Source: Rhizopus arrhizus
Taxonomy: Eukaryota; Mucoromycota; Mucoromycetes; Mucorales; Rhizopodaceae
Direction of reading: 5' to 3'
DNA length: 64,000 bases
Assembly (NCBI GenBank): GCA_024220505.1
Contig: JAKZZE010000013.1
Location: 62,001 to 126,000, forward strand
Below, one piece after another: positions 21,866 through 33,300 of the stretch (positions are counted from its first letter, which is position 1; each line of letters starts with the position of its first letter). The translations under genes were made by a program, and so were the position numbers. The notes under the pieces are model-generated. The model ran no database searches. It was not told the origin of the DNA and saw only the letters and a list, made by a program, of their open reading frames with translations.

Positions 21866-22290
21866 TGTTGTATCCACACAACTAGTAAAGTGAACATTCA
21901 TGGATAAACGAGAGATCTCCGCAATAGCCAACTCTGCCCTGTTGTCCCTATCGGCGTTCCCACGACTATATCGGAACCTGATTATAACAACGGCAGTTCA
22001 ATCCAACCTTATTCGATAATTATCGTTAGATCAATAATTTATCTACTTCATTGTCCCTTGATTCGTCAAGAAGACAGCGGCTATTGATTATCTACTATCT
22101 TTCCTTTATCTTCCCATCCTTCCCACATTATTCTTTTAACCGATCAATTGAAATAGCGGTAAAGATCCAGACATCCAAAAAGTATAAATAGCCTCAAATG
22201 TTTTTATTAATAAAGCAACATATAATCTTTAGTTTCACAACTATTGTCTTTTTTTAGTTTTTGTCTCTTATTTTAATACTTGGCAAAACA
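21866..22290. mobile_element. Solo LTR, 425 bp, in LINE ORF2
   Basis: Same family, length and plus-strand orientation as 2998-3422. It is flanked by AAAGC (21861-21865 and 22291-22295). Its removal restores the ORF2 frame just before the RT GLRQGDP motif. Confidence 0.92.
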
Positions 22291-23942
22291 AAAGCCATTG
22301 ATATTGAGGTGGAGGTTAGTGTTGAAAAACAGCGTTGAAAGACTGTTGATGATAGAAGAAGGAAAACCAAAGCGGTGGAGGACTTGACATAAATAGGCGG
22401 GATGGACCCGGTCATATGCCTTCTCCTGATCCAGCAATAGTCCGATGGCAGTAGACGATGTGAGGCGGGCATGTTCCATGATGAGTTTCACCAATAGTCC
22501 ATTGTCAGCAATGAACCTCCCTCCTAAGAATCCTGTTTGATAAGGATTAATCAGTTTTGAAGCGCATTTCACTATACGGGCATTAAGGAGTCTAGTGAAG
22601 ACCTTAGCATCCGTGTTAATCAGTGAGATAGGCCGCCAGTTCTTGAGATCTTTGAGGTCCCCCTTTTTGGGAAGTAGAGATACAGAAGTACCAAACCATG
22701 AGGCTGGGAAAATCCCTTTGGAAAGAGCATCATTATAAACTTGAAGCAGAAGATCTCGGCAGGACGGATGAATGAAAATGAGGCGAAGAATTTCGTACGG
22801 TAGGCCATCAAGACCAGGACTGCTACGCTTTGGGCAGCGAGAGACACCGTCCAGCAGAGTATCATAGGTGAAACTGTTGACTAACATTCGTTGATCTGAA
22901 GCAGACAGGCAAAGAGAGGAGGGGAGAGTCGACAGAAGATCCTCAACTGCATCGTCATCAATAGGGTCAGGAGTGTAAAGACTACCGTAGAAGGAAACAG
23001 AAGCGTGAATCATTTCCTCGGGCGTGGAGCAGAGTGTGGACGTGACAGGATGAAGCAATTGCTTCATGATCTGATGGGTCTGACGTTGAGCAGCAGTGCG
23101 TTTCAAGTATCCAGCTGAAAGCTCTCCTTGTTCTCTCCAACGAATACCTGCCCGTAATGCCAATGTTTCTGTGTGATACTGCTGTATGGATGCCAGTTGG
23201 CTTTCAACAATTGACAACTGAGGCGTAAGACTTGGTAGGAGACTTGCATTGGCAGCAAGACGATTCACAATCCCGGATCGTTTGCGATGCAAAAGCGATT
23301 CAGCTTTGGTTAAAGTGAATGCTGACCGACGAGAGAATGATTTAGCAGCATGAGCAACGGATGTTTTGACCTTGTCCCATTTGTCTTGTGGGGACAGATG
23401 AGGATCAAAGGCAGACACGGTAGTAAAAATGGTGTGCGCAACCAGAGCCTGGAAAGTTTCAGAGGATGCCAATCGTGGGTGTGCACGCCATACTCCTTTG
23501 CCAAGGATTGTTGCATGTGTTGGAGACCGGAGAGCAAAATGGGACGTAACAAGGAAATGATCCGACCAAGATGGTTGTATATAAGTGACGTCTGAGGCCA
23601 CTCTACAGTCGAACATGTCCATTGTGCCGAAAATATAATCAATGCAAGAACAGGAGCTTCCTCGTGAAAACGTGGCAACAGGAGAGCGATCGCTGTCAGT
23701 AACACAGTCAATAAAATAGGAATCAATGTAGGACAACCAAGAAGATGGTGCCTGACAAGGAGCACTAGATGAAAGGTGAGTAGCATAGGTATAGTTGAGA
23801 TCCCCTAGAAGGATATGACGAGAAGACCCAAATTTTGGTAGTAGAGAAGCGCCATTCTGCGCCAATTCCTCCAAAAAGGTGAACCGATCACGCCGACCAG
23901 CAGGGGCATATACAACTGTAATTGTCACCGGGTCGAAAGCAC

Positions 23943-24230
23943 TGTCGTATTTACTCTAATAATTTCCTTAATGTCGTGTGAGATCACTTAAAATTAATAA
24001 TTTGACTGTATATCATATATAGCACTTCGTGCTATGTACGATAAACAGCCCACACAATTTATACCGTACTACCTCGGACCCTAAATCATATTGTTATATT
24101 CTAAGACGTAGTTTGTATTGAATGGGCTCTCTCTCTCGTCCTTACTCAATAAAGAGGTTCAAGAGACTCATCGATTATTTGATCTATTTGTTAATTTTAT
24201 TAATCGAGAGAACAACACGCCTATTCCACA
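23943..24230 (+). repeat. 5' LTR of element C
   Basis: 288 bp from TGTCGTATTT to CTATTCCACA. It contains the short palindrome AGCACTTCGTGCT and an AATAAAG near the end. Confidence 0.93.
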
Positions 24231-24247
24231 TTTTTTTCGATGAATTC
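24231..24247 (+). promoter_or_regulatory. Candidate primer region of element C (LTR, 11 nt, GAATTC)
   Basis: T-rich stretch then GAATTC starting 12 bases after the LTR, as in A and D. No tRNA-type TGG is present. The Gag ATG (24240) overlaps this region. Confidence 0.4.
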
Positions 24248-24325
24248 TGACGTCGAACCTAATCCACAACCACCGCCAGCAAGCTCATCTCCAGATGAAG
24301 TTGCCAACTCGTTGGACAAGATATC

Positions 24326-24905
24326 TGTTATGTTCTGGTAAAGTAATTCAGGAATAAAAATAAAACCAAAGAATACTTTTTGAGACTGAACTTTATTTAA
24401 GACAATCTTAATTGTTAAAAAGAAATCATTACAAAGTCTACTATTTATATTCTTCTATCAGTTGGCGGGTAAATGAGTAGTTATGAGCGTAGATCCAATA
24501 ATTGACATGTTTGATTGAAGAATGATTACTGAATCGATTATGAAAATTTTTAATTCGTTGTTTTTATAGATCTTATTGTTCTTTAACTGATCTGGGAGAA
24601 TTGTTCCGTCTTCATTGAGAGGAAAGATATATTTATATGAAATGCCTCCAGTCAGATCATAGTTGACTAGGTACCTGATCCATTATTATTCATTTACAGA
24701 AATTATGAATAATAAAGGTCATGACTTATTTATTGTTCATGTTTACTTTATAGGATGAATCTAATAGTGATAGTTTTATATAAAAAAGAAGAAGAATATA
24801 TTTTATTTGATAAAGATTTAAATTATTATCTTCTATCAATTTTAATATACTTCTTTTAGTTGTGATTATTCAATGTCCGTTATGATCAGACGCTGTTCTA
24901 CAACA
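24326..24905 (-). repeat. 3' LTR of element D (left copy)
   Basis: 580 bp. On the plus strand it starts TGTTATGTTC and ends TTCTACAACA. Identical by eye to 29745-30324. Confidence 0.95.
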
Positions 24906-24925
24906 TAATCCCCTCCCAGGTATAA

Positions 24926-27900
24926 CTAATACCGTCTAGATCTTTTAGAATTTATATTGCCATTTAATTTATTACTACTTGTTGTAGAAGAGTGGCTGTT
25001 TTCATTAAGATCTATTCTGGTCTTTCGTTTGCCTGTATGAGAAGTATTTATTAACTTCACGTTATTAGATCTTCCTTTATTATTTTGAAGGTCATATCTA
25101 TATTTAATATCTTCAGGAACTATACCAACTCTTTGCCAATATTCTGTAATGAATTTAGGATCGGTAAAGTTAGAGGCAGGCTCCCAGGTATCATCGCTCT
25201 TATCATAGCCTTTCCATCTGCACTTATAAAGATATTTGCCTTTAAGCTTTTTATGTGCTAAGATGGCTTCTACCTGATAGAATTTATTTGTTGATATAAC
25301 TTCATCTTGTGAGATGAGTTTTAACGCAGAAGGTGGGTAGTTTTTAGATAACAATTCACCCATTTCATCTTCTAGTACATACGATCCTCCTTGAGTAATT
25401 CTTTTTACTTTATAAGGTCCTTCATAGTTAGGATCTAACTTGTTGGTTTTAATATTTACTTTTACCATTACATAGCTATTTTCAGGGATCGTAATTAGTT
25501 TATGTGACGCATCAAACTTTTCCTTCTGATTGTTTGTTATTATTTTTGTACGTTCATATATGGCAGGGAACACAATCTCCGTCATTCTTTTTATATTGAG
25601 AAGGAGTTGTTTATTTATTTCTTCTTTAGTTGCCTTATTTTTTTCTTTGCTAAAATCTTCAAAGTCATTCATGTTACGACCGTACATTAAAGTGAAGGGT
25701 GGCGTCTTAGTACGTTCATTGTGTTTACCATTCAAGTAGAGTTGTGTAGAAGGAACATATAAATCCCAGTCTGCTTTAGCACCCTCGATTTGTTTCTTTA
25801 TTGCATTTACAGCTGTTTGTACCCAACGTTCACTTACTCCATTAGCTCTGGGATGATAACTAGATATGAGTCTATGGTCATAACCAGCATTTTCAGCAAG
25901 TAATTGCATAAGCTCATTTACAAATTCACCACCATTATCAGATTGGATTACACGTGGAAAACCATAATGCGAGAATACATCGATTAAAGCTTTTACAATC
26001 GTCATAGATTGCTTATCAGGCAAGGGTTTCAATACACAGTAACGTGTAGCAATGTCAACCATAATCAATAAGTAATTGTTGCCATTCAAGGAAGTTTTCA
26101 TGGGACCAGCTAAATCAATGCCCCAACTATCTCCAGGTAATGTGGCTGTAATGGGTCTTAGAGGATTATAACCCTTTTTGATTATGTTAAATTGTTGACA
26201 TGGAATACAACTCTTAACAAGTTCTACGGCTTCATTTTTCAGATTAGACCAGTAGATACCTTTACGTTTTAAAGCATGGTAAATTGCATCAGAACCAAAG
26301 TGTCCTTTAATGTGCTCACGTAGAAGAAGTAGTTTACGTTCTTCTGGATCCGGAGGCGTCATGTATTCACCTTTGTCTTCACTGGGTAGTTTTACTGCTG
26401 CTCTATTCAATAGATGAAGCTTATCCCCTCCCAGTTCATTGACAGGATCTTCAATTTCATATAGACGAGAAAGTGTGTCAGGGAGAATATTATCTACACC
26501 TGGTAAATGAACGACTTTAAAATCATATTGGAGCAGTGTATCGAACCAATTTATGAGCATAGCGTTAGCAATCTTTTGCGTGTGAAGATAAGTGAGTGCC
26601 TTATGATCTGTATACAGGGTAAATTTGTTTCCCCATAAATACTTATGGAACCTCTTCAGAGCATATACAACTGCTAATAATTCTCGCTTAGTAGCTGAAT
26701 AGTTACGTTCACTTTTAGATAAAGTTTTAGCTATCATAGAAATATAGTGTACTTTCCCATTTATCTTTTGATATAGAATTACACCTATACCAACGTTAGA
26801 GGCATCGGTAGCGACATAGAAAGTTTGATTCAAATCAGGGTATGAAAGAATTACATTTTCTAACAATACTTTCTTTAAGTTGTCAAAACATTGTTGGTGC
26901 TTATTATTCCATAATTTAATTAATGATTTTTCGTTTCTTAAGGCATCCAGTGGAGCTAACAGTGTAGATGCTTTAGGAATATGAGGACGGAAATAATTTA
27001 TGAATCCACAGTATCTCATTATATCCTTTCCAGTCTTGGGGACAGGAAATTCTTGCACATTAGCAACTTTACGAAGGTCAAGAGAAACACCTTTAGGAGA
27101 TATTCTGAAACCAAGTAAATTAATTTTGCTTTGAAAAAATGTACATTTATCAGGATTTAACTTGAGATTTACTTTAGTAAGTTTATCAATTACTTGTTTT
27201 AAGTGTTGCTTATGCTCTTCAATGGAAGTAGATGCTACAACTATGTCATCAACAAAACATTTAGCAAAGGACATGTTTTCTAATGCGATGCTCATAGTTC
27301 TCTGCATTACACTGGATACATGCTTTAGACCAAAAGGTGTACCAACAGGTATATACTGTACAGAGTTCCAAGAGAAAGCTAATTTATGTGCATGCTCTTC
27401 ATTCATTTTTAAAGAGTTAAAAGCAGATTTAAGATCCAAAGTGGAATATACAGTTGCTCCTTTCAATTCTTCAAATAGCTCAGAAATTTTAGGCAAGGGC
27501 ATTCTGTCAATTGACTTTAGAAGAGCATTAACATGTCTGGGATCATGGCACACACGGTAACCAGTTACTTCACCCTTAGCATTGGTCTTCTTTACTACAG
27601 TCAAAGCTGAGTTCCACTCGGTATTAGCAGGAGCTCTCTTGATTACACCATTCTCCAGCCATTCATCTATCTGATCTTGTACTATCTTATGATATGCTAA
27701 AGGCACAGGATAGGGACGTCGATAAGATGTGACACCTTCAGGAGTTTCAATCGAGACAACAGATTCCGGTATAGTACAAAAGGAACCTTTAGGTATTGCT
27801 TGATTTGATTGAATTAATGGTTTAATATAGTTTAATGCTTGTTGATATTCATTAGATGAACCAGCGGGGCAGTTCTCTAATTCAGTCATCTCATCATCAA

Positions 27901-29710
27901 CTTTATTCAAGAGTTCACTAAAGTCATTGAATTTATGTTCAGGTACTTTGGAATTGTCTAAAGATACTTTACTATCATCCCATTTGTAAGGAAGACCAGT
28001 AAGACCAATACCAAGTTTACTCATAAAATCAGTACCAATACTCATATCATGATCATTTGTTAAATTCATTACTTCAAAGGTATGATTAAAGGATTTTCCA
28101 TTACACTTAATGTTTACTTCAGTTAAACCAATTCTCTTAATAGTAGAGTTACAGTCAGCTAACTTTATGACATTATTATTTTTAGGAGGAATAATTAAAA
28201 AATTATTTTGGAAACAAAATTTTTTATTTACAGAAGAAAAATTTGCTCCAGTATCCAAGATCGTGATGGCTTTTCTATTGTTTGCAAGTATAGGAAAAGT
28301 TATAGAATTATCATTAGTACTTTTAAAGTCTCGAGTAACTATTAATTCTTTTTCTTTTTTAGACTTACAGTCAAGTGCCATACGGTTGAGAGGGCTGTTT
28401 ATTTCACAATCATCCTCTTCATCGGATACATTTTGGTTTACAGTTCTTACGGCCATTCGGTTTATCTGTGCATTATCTTTATTGTTGCTATTACTATTTT
28501 TAGCAACTAGATATTCATTGCACTTATGACCTTGGAACCATTCTTTGCGGCAGTAAGTACATGGCTTGGTTTTAGATTTTCCCTTATTTGCCATGGGTGT
28601 CTTATACTTGTTGGTCAATACTTTACTAGTTCCAAAAGGAGCTTTACTAGTATTGCCAGCATGACGAGGTATACGTTCATCATCGTTCATAGGACGAGCA
28701 CGTTTATGGGGAGTCTTGGCAGCAAAAGCAGAATCTTCACCAGAGGCAAGTACCAAGTCGATAATTTGGGTAATCGAACTAGGTAAACGAGAACCAAAGT
28801 GAGAGGATATCGCTAATTGCGCGACAGACTTGACGGATGCTTTTAACGAAGCAAAGTAAGTGACAGCAAGAAGAGTACTGTCTTCCATACCAGCTTCACG
28901 ACGCATCTTCTGAAAGCGGTTTGAATATTCCCGGTTGCTTTCGTAAGTGCCTTGACACATGGAACCAACTTCAACCATCAATAAGAACTTGCGGTAAGGG
29001 GTGTCGAAGTGATCCAAGATCATAGGGCGGACTTGCTTCCAAGAAAAACTTTTTTCTAGCAGCGCTTCCCTACACCAAGAGACTTGTTCGGGATTCATAC
29101 ACAAAGGTAACAACCGTTCCCAATTGGAGTTCAAGGCTTGACCATGAGCACGCAAGACAGTTTCAAAAGTGTTACAAAAATCGTAAGCACTGTCATAGCA
29201 CTCAGCCTTTTTCCTCCAAATAGCATCACCTTTTAATTGCAACGTAGGCAGGTCATTTGGTACAACCAAACGAAGAGAATGATTACTTGGACCATCACTT
29301 GGGGTCTTCACCTCTTCAAACATAGCAGTGAAGGACTTAAGAGCCTCCTTTGCTCTGTTCACCTTTTCTTCGCAATCCTTAAATTTCTGATGGGCAGTAA
29401 GAGCAGCAGCAGGATCAGAATCATCTTCATTTAAGACCATATACTCCATAAAGTGGATCTTGGCTTGATTCTTCCAATTTTCAATGATACGCAGCTTGCG
29501 ACTTACAATGTCACCAGTGGAGTCCATTACTTTAGGAGCAGGTGCAGCAGTATCCGTATCCATAGGAGTGGGTTCAGAAGCATACTTGCTTGCCATACTT
29601 CCTTGAGGTTCAGACATGGAAGAAGAAAGGTCAGAGATCATAGAAATTTGACTTTCAGGGGTGCTTGTTACAATGGGATCAACCATAGGAGTTTCTTGAG
29701 TAGTAGACAT
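24926..29710 (-). CDS. Element D Gag-Pol polyprotein with chromodomain
   Basis: One uninterrupted 1594-residue frame. Gag spans roughly residues 1-400 with a Cys/His cluster (CTYCRKEWFQGHKC). Protease ILDTGANFSSV is near 484, reverse transcriptase CFVDDIVVAS near 816 and RNase H VATDASNVG near 967. Integrase has the HHCC site (GHFGSDA ... CIPCQQFN) and D-D-E residues in GIDLAGPM, QSDNGGEFV and NGVSERW. The C-terminal chromodomain reads KCRWKGYDKSDDTWEP near 1490. It is clearly the same clade as A and C but too different to be the same family. The start is the first ATG, 34 bases from the LTR. All key residues are present. Confidence 0.95.
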   Translation of the reverse strand: MSTTQETPMVDPIVTSTPESQISMISDLSSSMSEPQGSMASKYASEPTPMDTDTAAPAPKVMDSTGDIVSRKLRIIENWKNQAKIHFMEYMVLNEDDSDPAAALTAHQKFKDCEEKVNRAKEALKSFTAMFEEVKTPSDGPSNHSLRLVVPNDLPTLQLKGDAIWRKKAECYDSAYDFCNTFETVLRAHGQALNSNWERLLPLCMNPEQVSWCREALLEKSFSWKQVRPMILDHFDTPYRKFLLMVEVGSMCQGTYESNREYSNRFQKMRREAGMEDSTLLAVTYFASLKASVKSVAQLAISSHFGSRLPSSITQIIDLVLASGEDSAFAAKTPHKRARPMNDDERIPRHAGNTSKAPFGTSKVLTNKYKTPMANKGKSKTKPCTYCRKEWFQGHKCNEYLVAKNSNSNNKDNAQINRMAVRTVNQNVSDEEDDCEINSPLNRMALDCKSKKEKELIVTRDFKSTNDNSITFPILANNRKAITILDTGANFSSVNKKFCFQNNFLIIPPKNNNVIKLADCNSTIKRIGLTEVNIKCNGKSFNHTFEVMNLTNDHDMSIGTDFMSKLGIGLTGLPYKWDDSKVSLDNSKVPEHKFNDFSELLNKVDDEMTELENCPAGSSNEYQQALNYIKPLIQSNQAIPKGSFCTIPESVVSIETPEGVTSYRRPYPVPLAYHKIVQDQIDEWLENGVIKRAPANTEWNSALTVVKKTNAKGEVTGYRVCHDPRHVNALLKSIDRMPLPKISELFEELKGATVYSTLDLKSAFNSLKMNEEHAHKLAFSWNSVQYIPVGTPFGLKHVSSVMQRTMSIALENMSFAKCFVDDIVVASTSIEEHKQHLKQVIDKLTKVNLKLNPDKCTFFQSKINLLGFRISPKGVSLDLRKVANVQEFPVPKTGKDIMRYCGFINYFRPHIPKASTLLAPLDALRNEKSLIKLWNNKHQQCFDNLKKVLLENVILSYPDLNQTFYVATDASNVGIGVILYQKINGKVHYISMIAKTLSKSERNYSATKRELLAVVYALKRFHKYLWGNKFTLYTDHKALTYLHTQKIANAMLINWFDTLLQYDFKVVHLPGVDNILPDTLSRLYEIEDPVNELGGDKLHLLNRAAVKLPSEDKGEYMTPPDPEERKLLLLREHIKGHFGSDAIYHALKRKGIYWSNLKNEAVELVKSCIPCQQFNIIKKGYNPLRPITATLPGDSWGIDLAGPMKTSLNGNNYLLIMVDIATRYCVLKPLPDKQSMTIVKALIDVFSHYGFPRVIQSDNGGEFVNELMQLLAENAGYDHRLISSYHPRANGVSERWVQTAVNAIKKQIEGAKADWDLYVPSTQLYLNGKHNERTKTPPFTLMYGRNMNDFEDFSKEKNKATKEEINKQLLLNIKRMTEIVFPAIYERTKIITNNQKEKFDASHKLITIPENSYVMVKVNIKTNKLDPNYEGPYKVKRITQGGSYVLEDEMGELLSKNYPPSALKLISQDEVISTNKFYQVEAILAHKKLKGKYLYKCRWKGYDKSDDTWEPASNFTDPKFITEYWQRVGIVPEDIKYRYDLQNNKGRSNNVKLINTSHTGKRKTRIDLNENSHSSTTSSNKLNGNINSKRSRRY

Positions 29711-29727
29711 ATTGCGATAAAGTTTTG

Positions 29728-29744
29728 GAATTCAAAAAGTAAAA
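29728..29744 (-). promoter_or_regulatory. Candidate primer region of element D (LTR, 11 nt, GAATTC)
   Basis: On the minus strand, eleven mostly T bases follow the 5' LTR, then GAATTC, as in A and C. Confidence 0.4.
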
Positions 29745-30324
29745 TGTTATGTTCTGGTAAAGTAATTCAGGAATAAAAATAAAACCAAAGAATACTTTTT
29801 GAGACTGAACTTTATTTAAGACAATCTTAATTGTTAAAAAGAAATCATTACAAAGTCTACTATTTATATTCTTCTATCAGTTGGCGGGTAAATGAGTAGT
29901 TATGAGCGTAGATCCAATAATTGACATGTTTGATTGAAGAATGATTACTGAATCGATTATGAAAATTTTTAATTCGTTGTTTTTATAGATCTTATTGTTC
30001 TTTAACTGATCTGGGAGAATTGTTCCGTCTTCATTGAGAGGAAAGATATATTTATATGAAATGCCTCCAGTCAGATCATAGTTGACTAGGTACCTGATCC
30101 ATTATTATTCATTTACAGAAATTATGAATAATAAAGGTCATGACTTATTTATTGTTCATGTTTACTTTATAGGATGAATCTAATAGTGATAGTTTTATAT
30201 AAAAAAGAAGAAGAATATATTTTATTTGATAAAGATTTAAATTATTATCTTCTATCAATTTTAATATACTTCTTTTAGTTGTGATTATTCAATGTCCGTT
30301 ATGATCAGACGCTGTTCTACAACA
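29745..30324 (-). repeat. 5' LTR of element D (right copy)
   Basis: 580-bp direct copy of 24326-24905. Confidence 0.95.
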
Positions 30325-33300
30325 ATATCCATCTCATCCAGCGATAATATGATCCATCCAACCAACGAAGAAGACACTACTATGACTGAAGCTTCTTCAT
30401 CCAACAACAATGCTGAAACCCTCTCACCTGAGGATTTTATTAACAAACTTCATAGTCAAAAAGCTGCCATGTTGAAGATTATTGACAGCATCAATGACCA
30501 AAATATTCAATTCGTAATGCAAAACAATTTCGAGGGATTGGAGTCCAACGATAAAAAGTTGTCCTTCGCTACAAAGTCCTTAGAACGTTTTGATAAGTTA
30601 ATAGCTGATCAAGTGAATATTATTTCCCTTAATAGTGCGATAAAAGAGACTCCTGTCTCATATCACATTAATAATATGTATATTCCCAGCAAAGAACTTC
30701 CCAAGTTTAATGTTAATCCAACTGCAAGTGCTATGTACCAACTCACTCAGCATTCGGGTAACAAAAATAATAACAATGCTACTAATGAGCCATCTTTAGA
30801 AATGTTCCTTAGAGAGTTCGAAAGAGCTTTCAGGGATCATAATGTCTCAATTCAAGATCATTGGCTATCAAACTTGGAAATTTGCTTTGAATCTTGCGAT
30901 AATAATCTTCACTACGATTGGTTTTGCCGCTATGTCAAGAAGTCAGTTGTTGAATTAAAAAGAAAAGTTACCTGGGATGATGCCAAGGCCCTTTTACAAC
31001 AAAAATTTGACCTTGCCTCTCAAACCACCCCTCAAACATGGATGAAGCTGCTACTCAACTTCAAGCAAAGGCCTGATCAATCTTTGGCTGATGCTTTACA
31101 CCACTTTCGTCTTTTTTCTGTTGGTGCCAAGGTTCCTTTCACTGAAAACCATGTCATCAATTCTCTTTTTGTATCAAGACTCTACACAACAAAGTTTCAA
31201 GATACTATTATGGCTACAATTACTAACCATACAAAAAATCTACCTTCTACTGAGCCTGCACATCCAGGTCACAGTATTCATGCTCCTTGTAATGCTCCCT
31301 CGCCATTAAATATGTCTTGGGACAACTTTGAAGCTATTTTAATGAAAAATATGGCCAATCTAGAAAGCTCTCTTCTGTATATCCAAAAGGATATGCAGAG
31401 GGAACAAGTAAAGAAGCCTACTAATGATAATAGTGAAAATTACAAAAAAAGAAAATTAGCAGCTTTTTCACCACCCATCAATGAAAGAATTACTCCTGTC
31501 AAGGCTTTTCCTACCAGCAGTAACAACAGCAACAACTACAGCAATAACAACAACAGCAATAACAACAACAAAAAATACAATGATTTTTATGAAAAAATTG
31601 CTGATCTCAAGCGTCGTGGTATTTGTACTTTTTGTGAATCTGCCAAGTACACTACTTCTCATGCTGAAAATTGTGCTCAACGTAAACGCTACGATCAACG
31701 TAAAAACAACAATCAGCACAACAACAGATCTGTAAGTAATAACTCTTTAAATAATACCGACAAAGCTATTGCTAGCCTTGAGTTAACCCTCGAGCCTAAC
31801 ACTGCCTGTCAAAACCTTAATAAGAGCGGGACTAATAATCTTCACTCTTCTATCACTTCTAGTCAAAATAATAATATCATTTCTGATTCTCCCTCTTGCG
31901 ACTCTTCTTCTGAAGACGAATACGATAGAATTTATAAAGAATTTGACAGATCTTTGATCACGCCTTATTTATTTGACCATTTTGACTTTGAGACCATTAA
32001 TGACGTTAAGATTTTTGCCTTGCGTAATAATAATGTTGGAGACATTGACAATCCATTTAATTCTGACAGTGTGTCTTTTTCACCTGTTACCCCAATAACT
32101 CTTAACGGTGTTAACGCTTACGGTATCATTGATACAGGTGCTAACGTCTCTGTTATGAACAAAAAATTCGCTAATGATAATAATATTGAGTTCCATACTG
32201 TTCCCGGTAATCTCATCCTTGCTAATGGTTCGACGATTCCGCGAATGCAAACAGCTCATTTCGTCAATGTCGAGTATGACAATGTTGATCATGTAATCCA
32301 ACATAAATTTGATGTCATTGATGACAGTATTCTCTCTTATGAAAATAAGATTCTAGTTGGCATAGATCTTTTACCAAAGCTCTCTATCCACTTAATGAAT
32401 GTAGCCGTTAAACACAAGAGTACTGAAAAGGAAATTGATGATTCTATTGTCGACAAAGCCTATGAGCCTAACATCTCTCGTGCTGGTACTGATAAAGAGC
32501 AAAAAACGTTTGATCTGGCTATTAAATCGTATGTCGAAGCTAACAAAAAACTAAATAAGAACACGTTATGTAACATAAAGGACGCAGTTTTGTATTTACC
32601 TACTCCTGAAAACTATGTTGCTAATGTAAAACAATATCCCATTCCTTATTCGGTTCAACCTAAAGTGATGGAAATAATTAATAGTTGGCTCGATGACGGT
32701 ATCATTGTCCCCGCAAAACCTTCTGCATGGAATTTACCAATGACCGTAACGTTTAAGAAAAACCTTGATGGCACTAAGACAGATAAAATTAGATTAGTTT
32801 TAGATCCTCGTATGTTAAATAAGGTTTTACCAGTGGATAATCATCAACTTCCACTAATTAATGACATTTTTAACTCAATGACTGATGCAGTTGTCTTTTC
32901 CACACTGGACCTTAAATCAGCGTTCAATCAGTTCCCTGTTTTTGGCCCTGATCAACATAAGACTACATTTACTGCTCCTAATAATTTACAATACATGTAC
33001 CGAGGTGCTCCCTTTGGTATTTCTACAATCAGTCAGTTATTTTCTCGTACAATGTTAAATTTGTTTAAGGACTTGCCTTATGTGAAGTGTTTCGTGGACG
33101 ATATCTGTGTTTTCAGTTCATCCATGCATGCACATTTCCTTCATGTAAAAAAAGTTCTACAAATCCTTACAAATGCAAATTTAAGAGTTAATTTTGAAAA
33201 AACTTACCTCGCAAAATCTGCAGTTTATCTTTTGGGTTATTGTATCTCCGCTGAGGGAAAGAAAATTGATACCCGTAAACTTACGAACATTCATGAATGG

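Larger units (their letters stand above)
24326..30324 (-). mobile_element. Ty3/Gypsy chromovirus D, intact, identical LTRs
   Basis: 5999 bp with 580-bp LTRs at 24326-24905 and 29745-30324 in which I see no difference. It is flanked by ATATC (24321-24325 and 30325-30329). It reads on the minus strand, inside the Gag gene of element C. A purine tract (GGGAGGGGATTA on the minus strand) lies against the 3' LTR. Identical LTRs and a complete frame mark it as the youngest datable insertion and a candidate for a currently mobile element. Confidence 0.96.

Noticed and set aside
30292..30324. ATG at 30292 as the start of the element C polyprotein
   Set aside because: It lies in the LTR of element D; the host frame continues from 24240-24325 across the D insertion.
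31500..31580. AAC/AAT-rich tract as a microsatellite or CRISPR-like repeat
   Set aside because: It encodes the Asn-rich Gag linker of element C and has no spacer structure.
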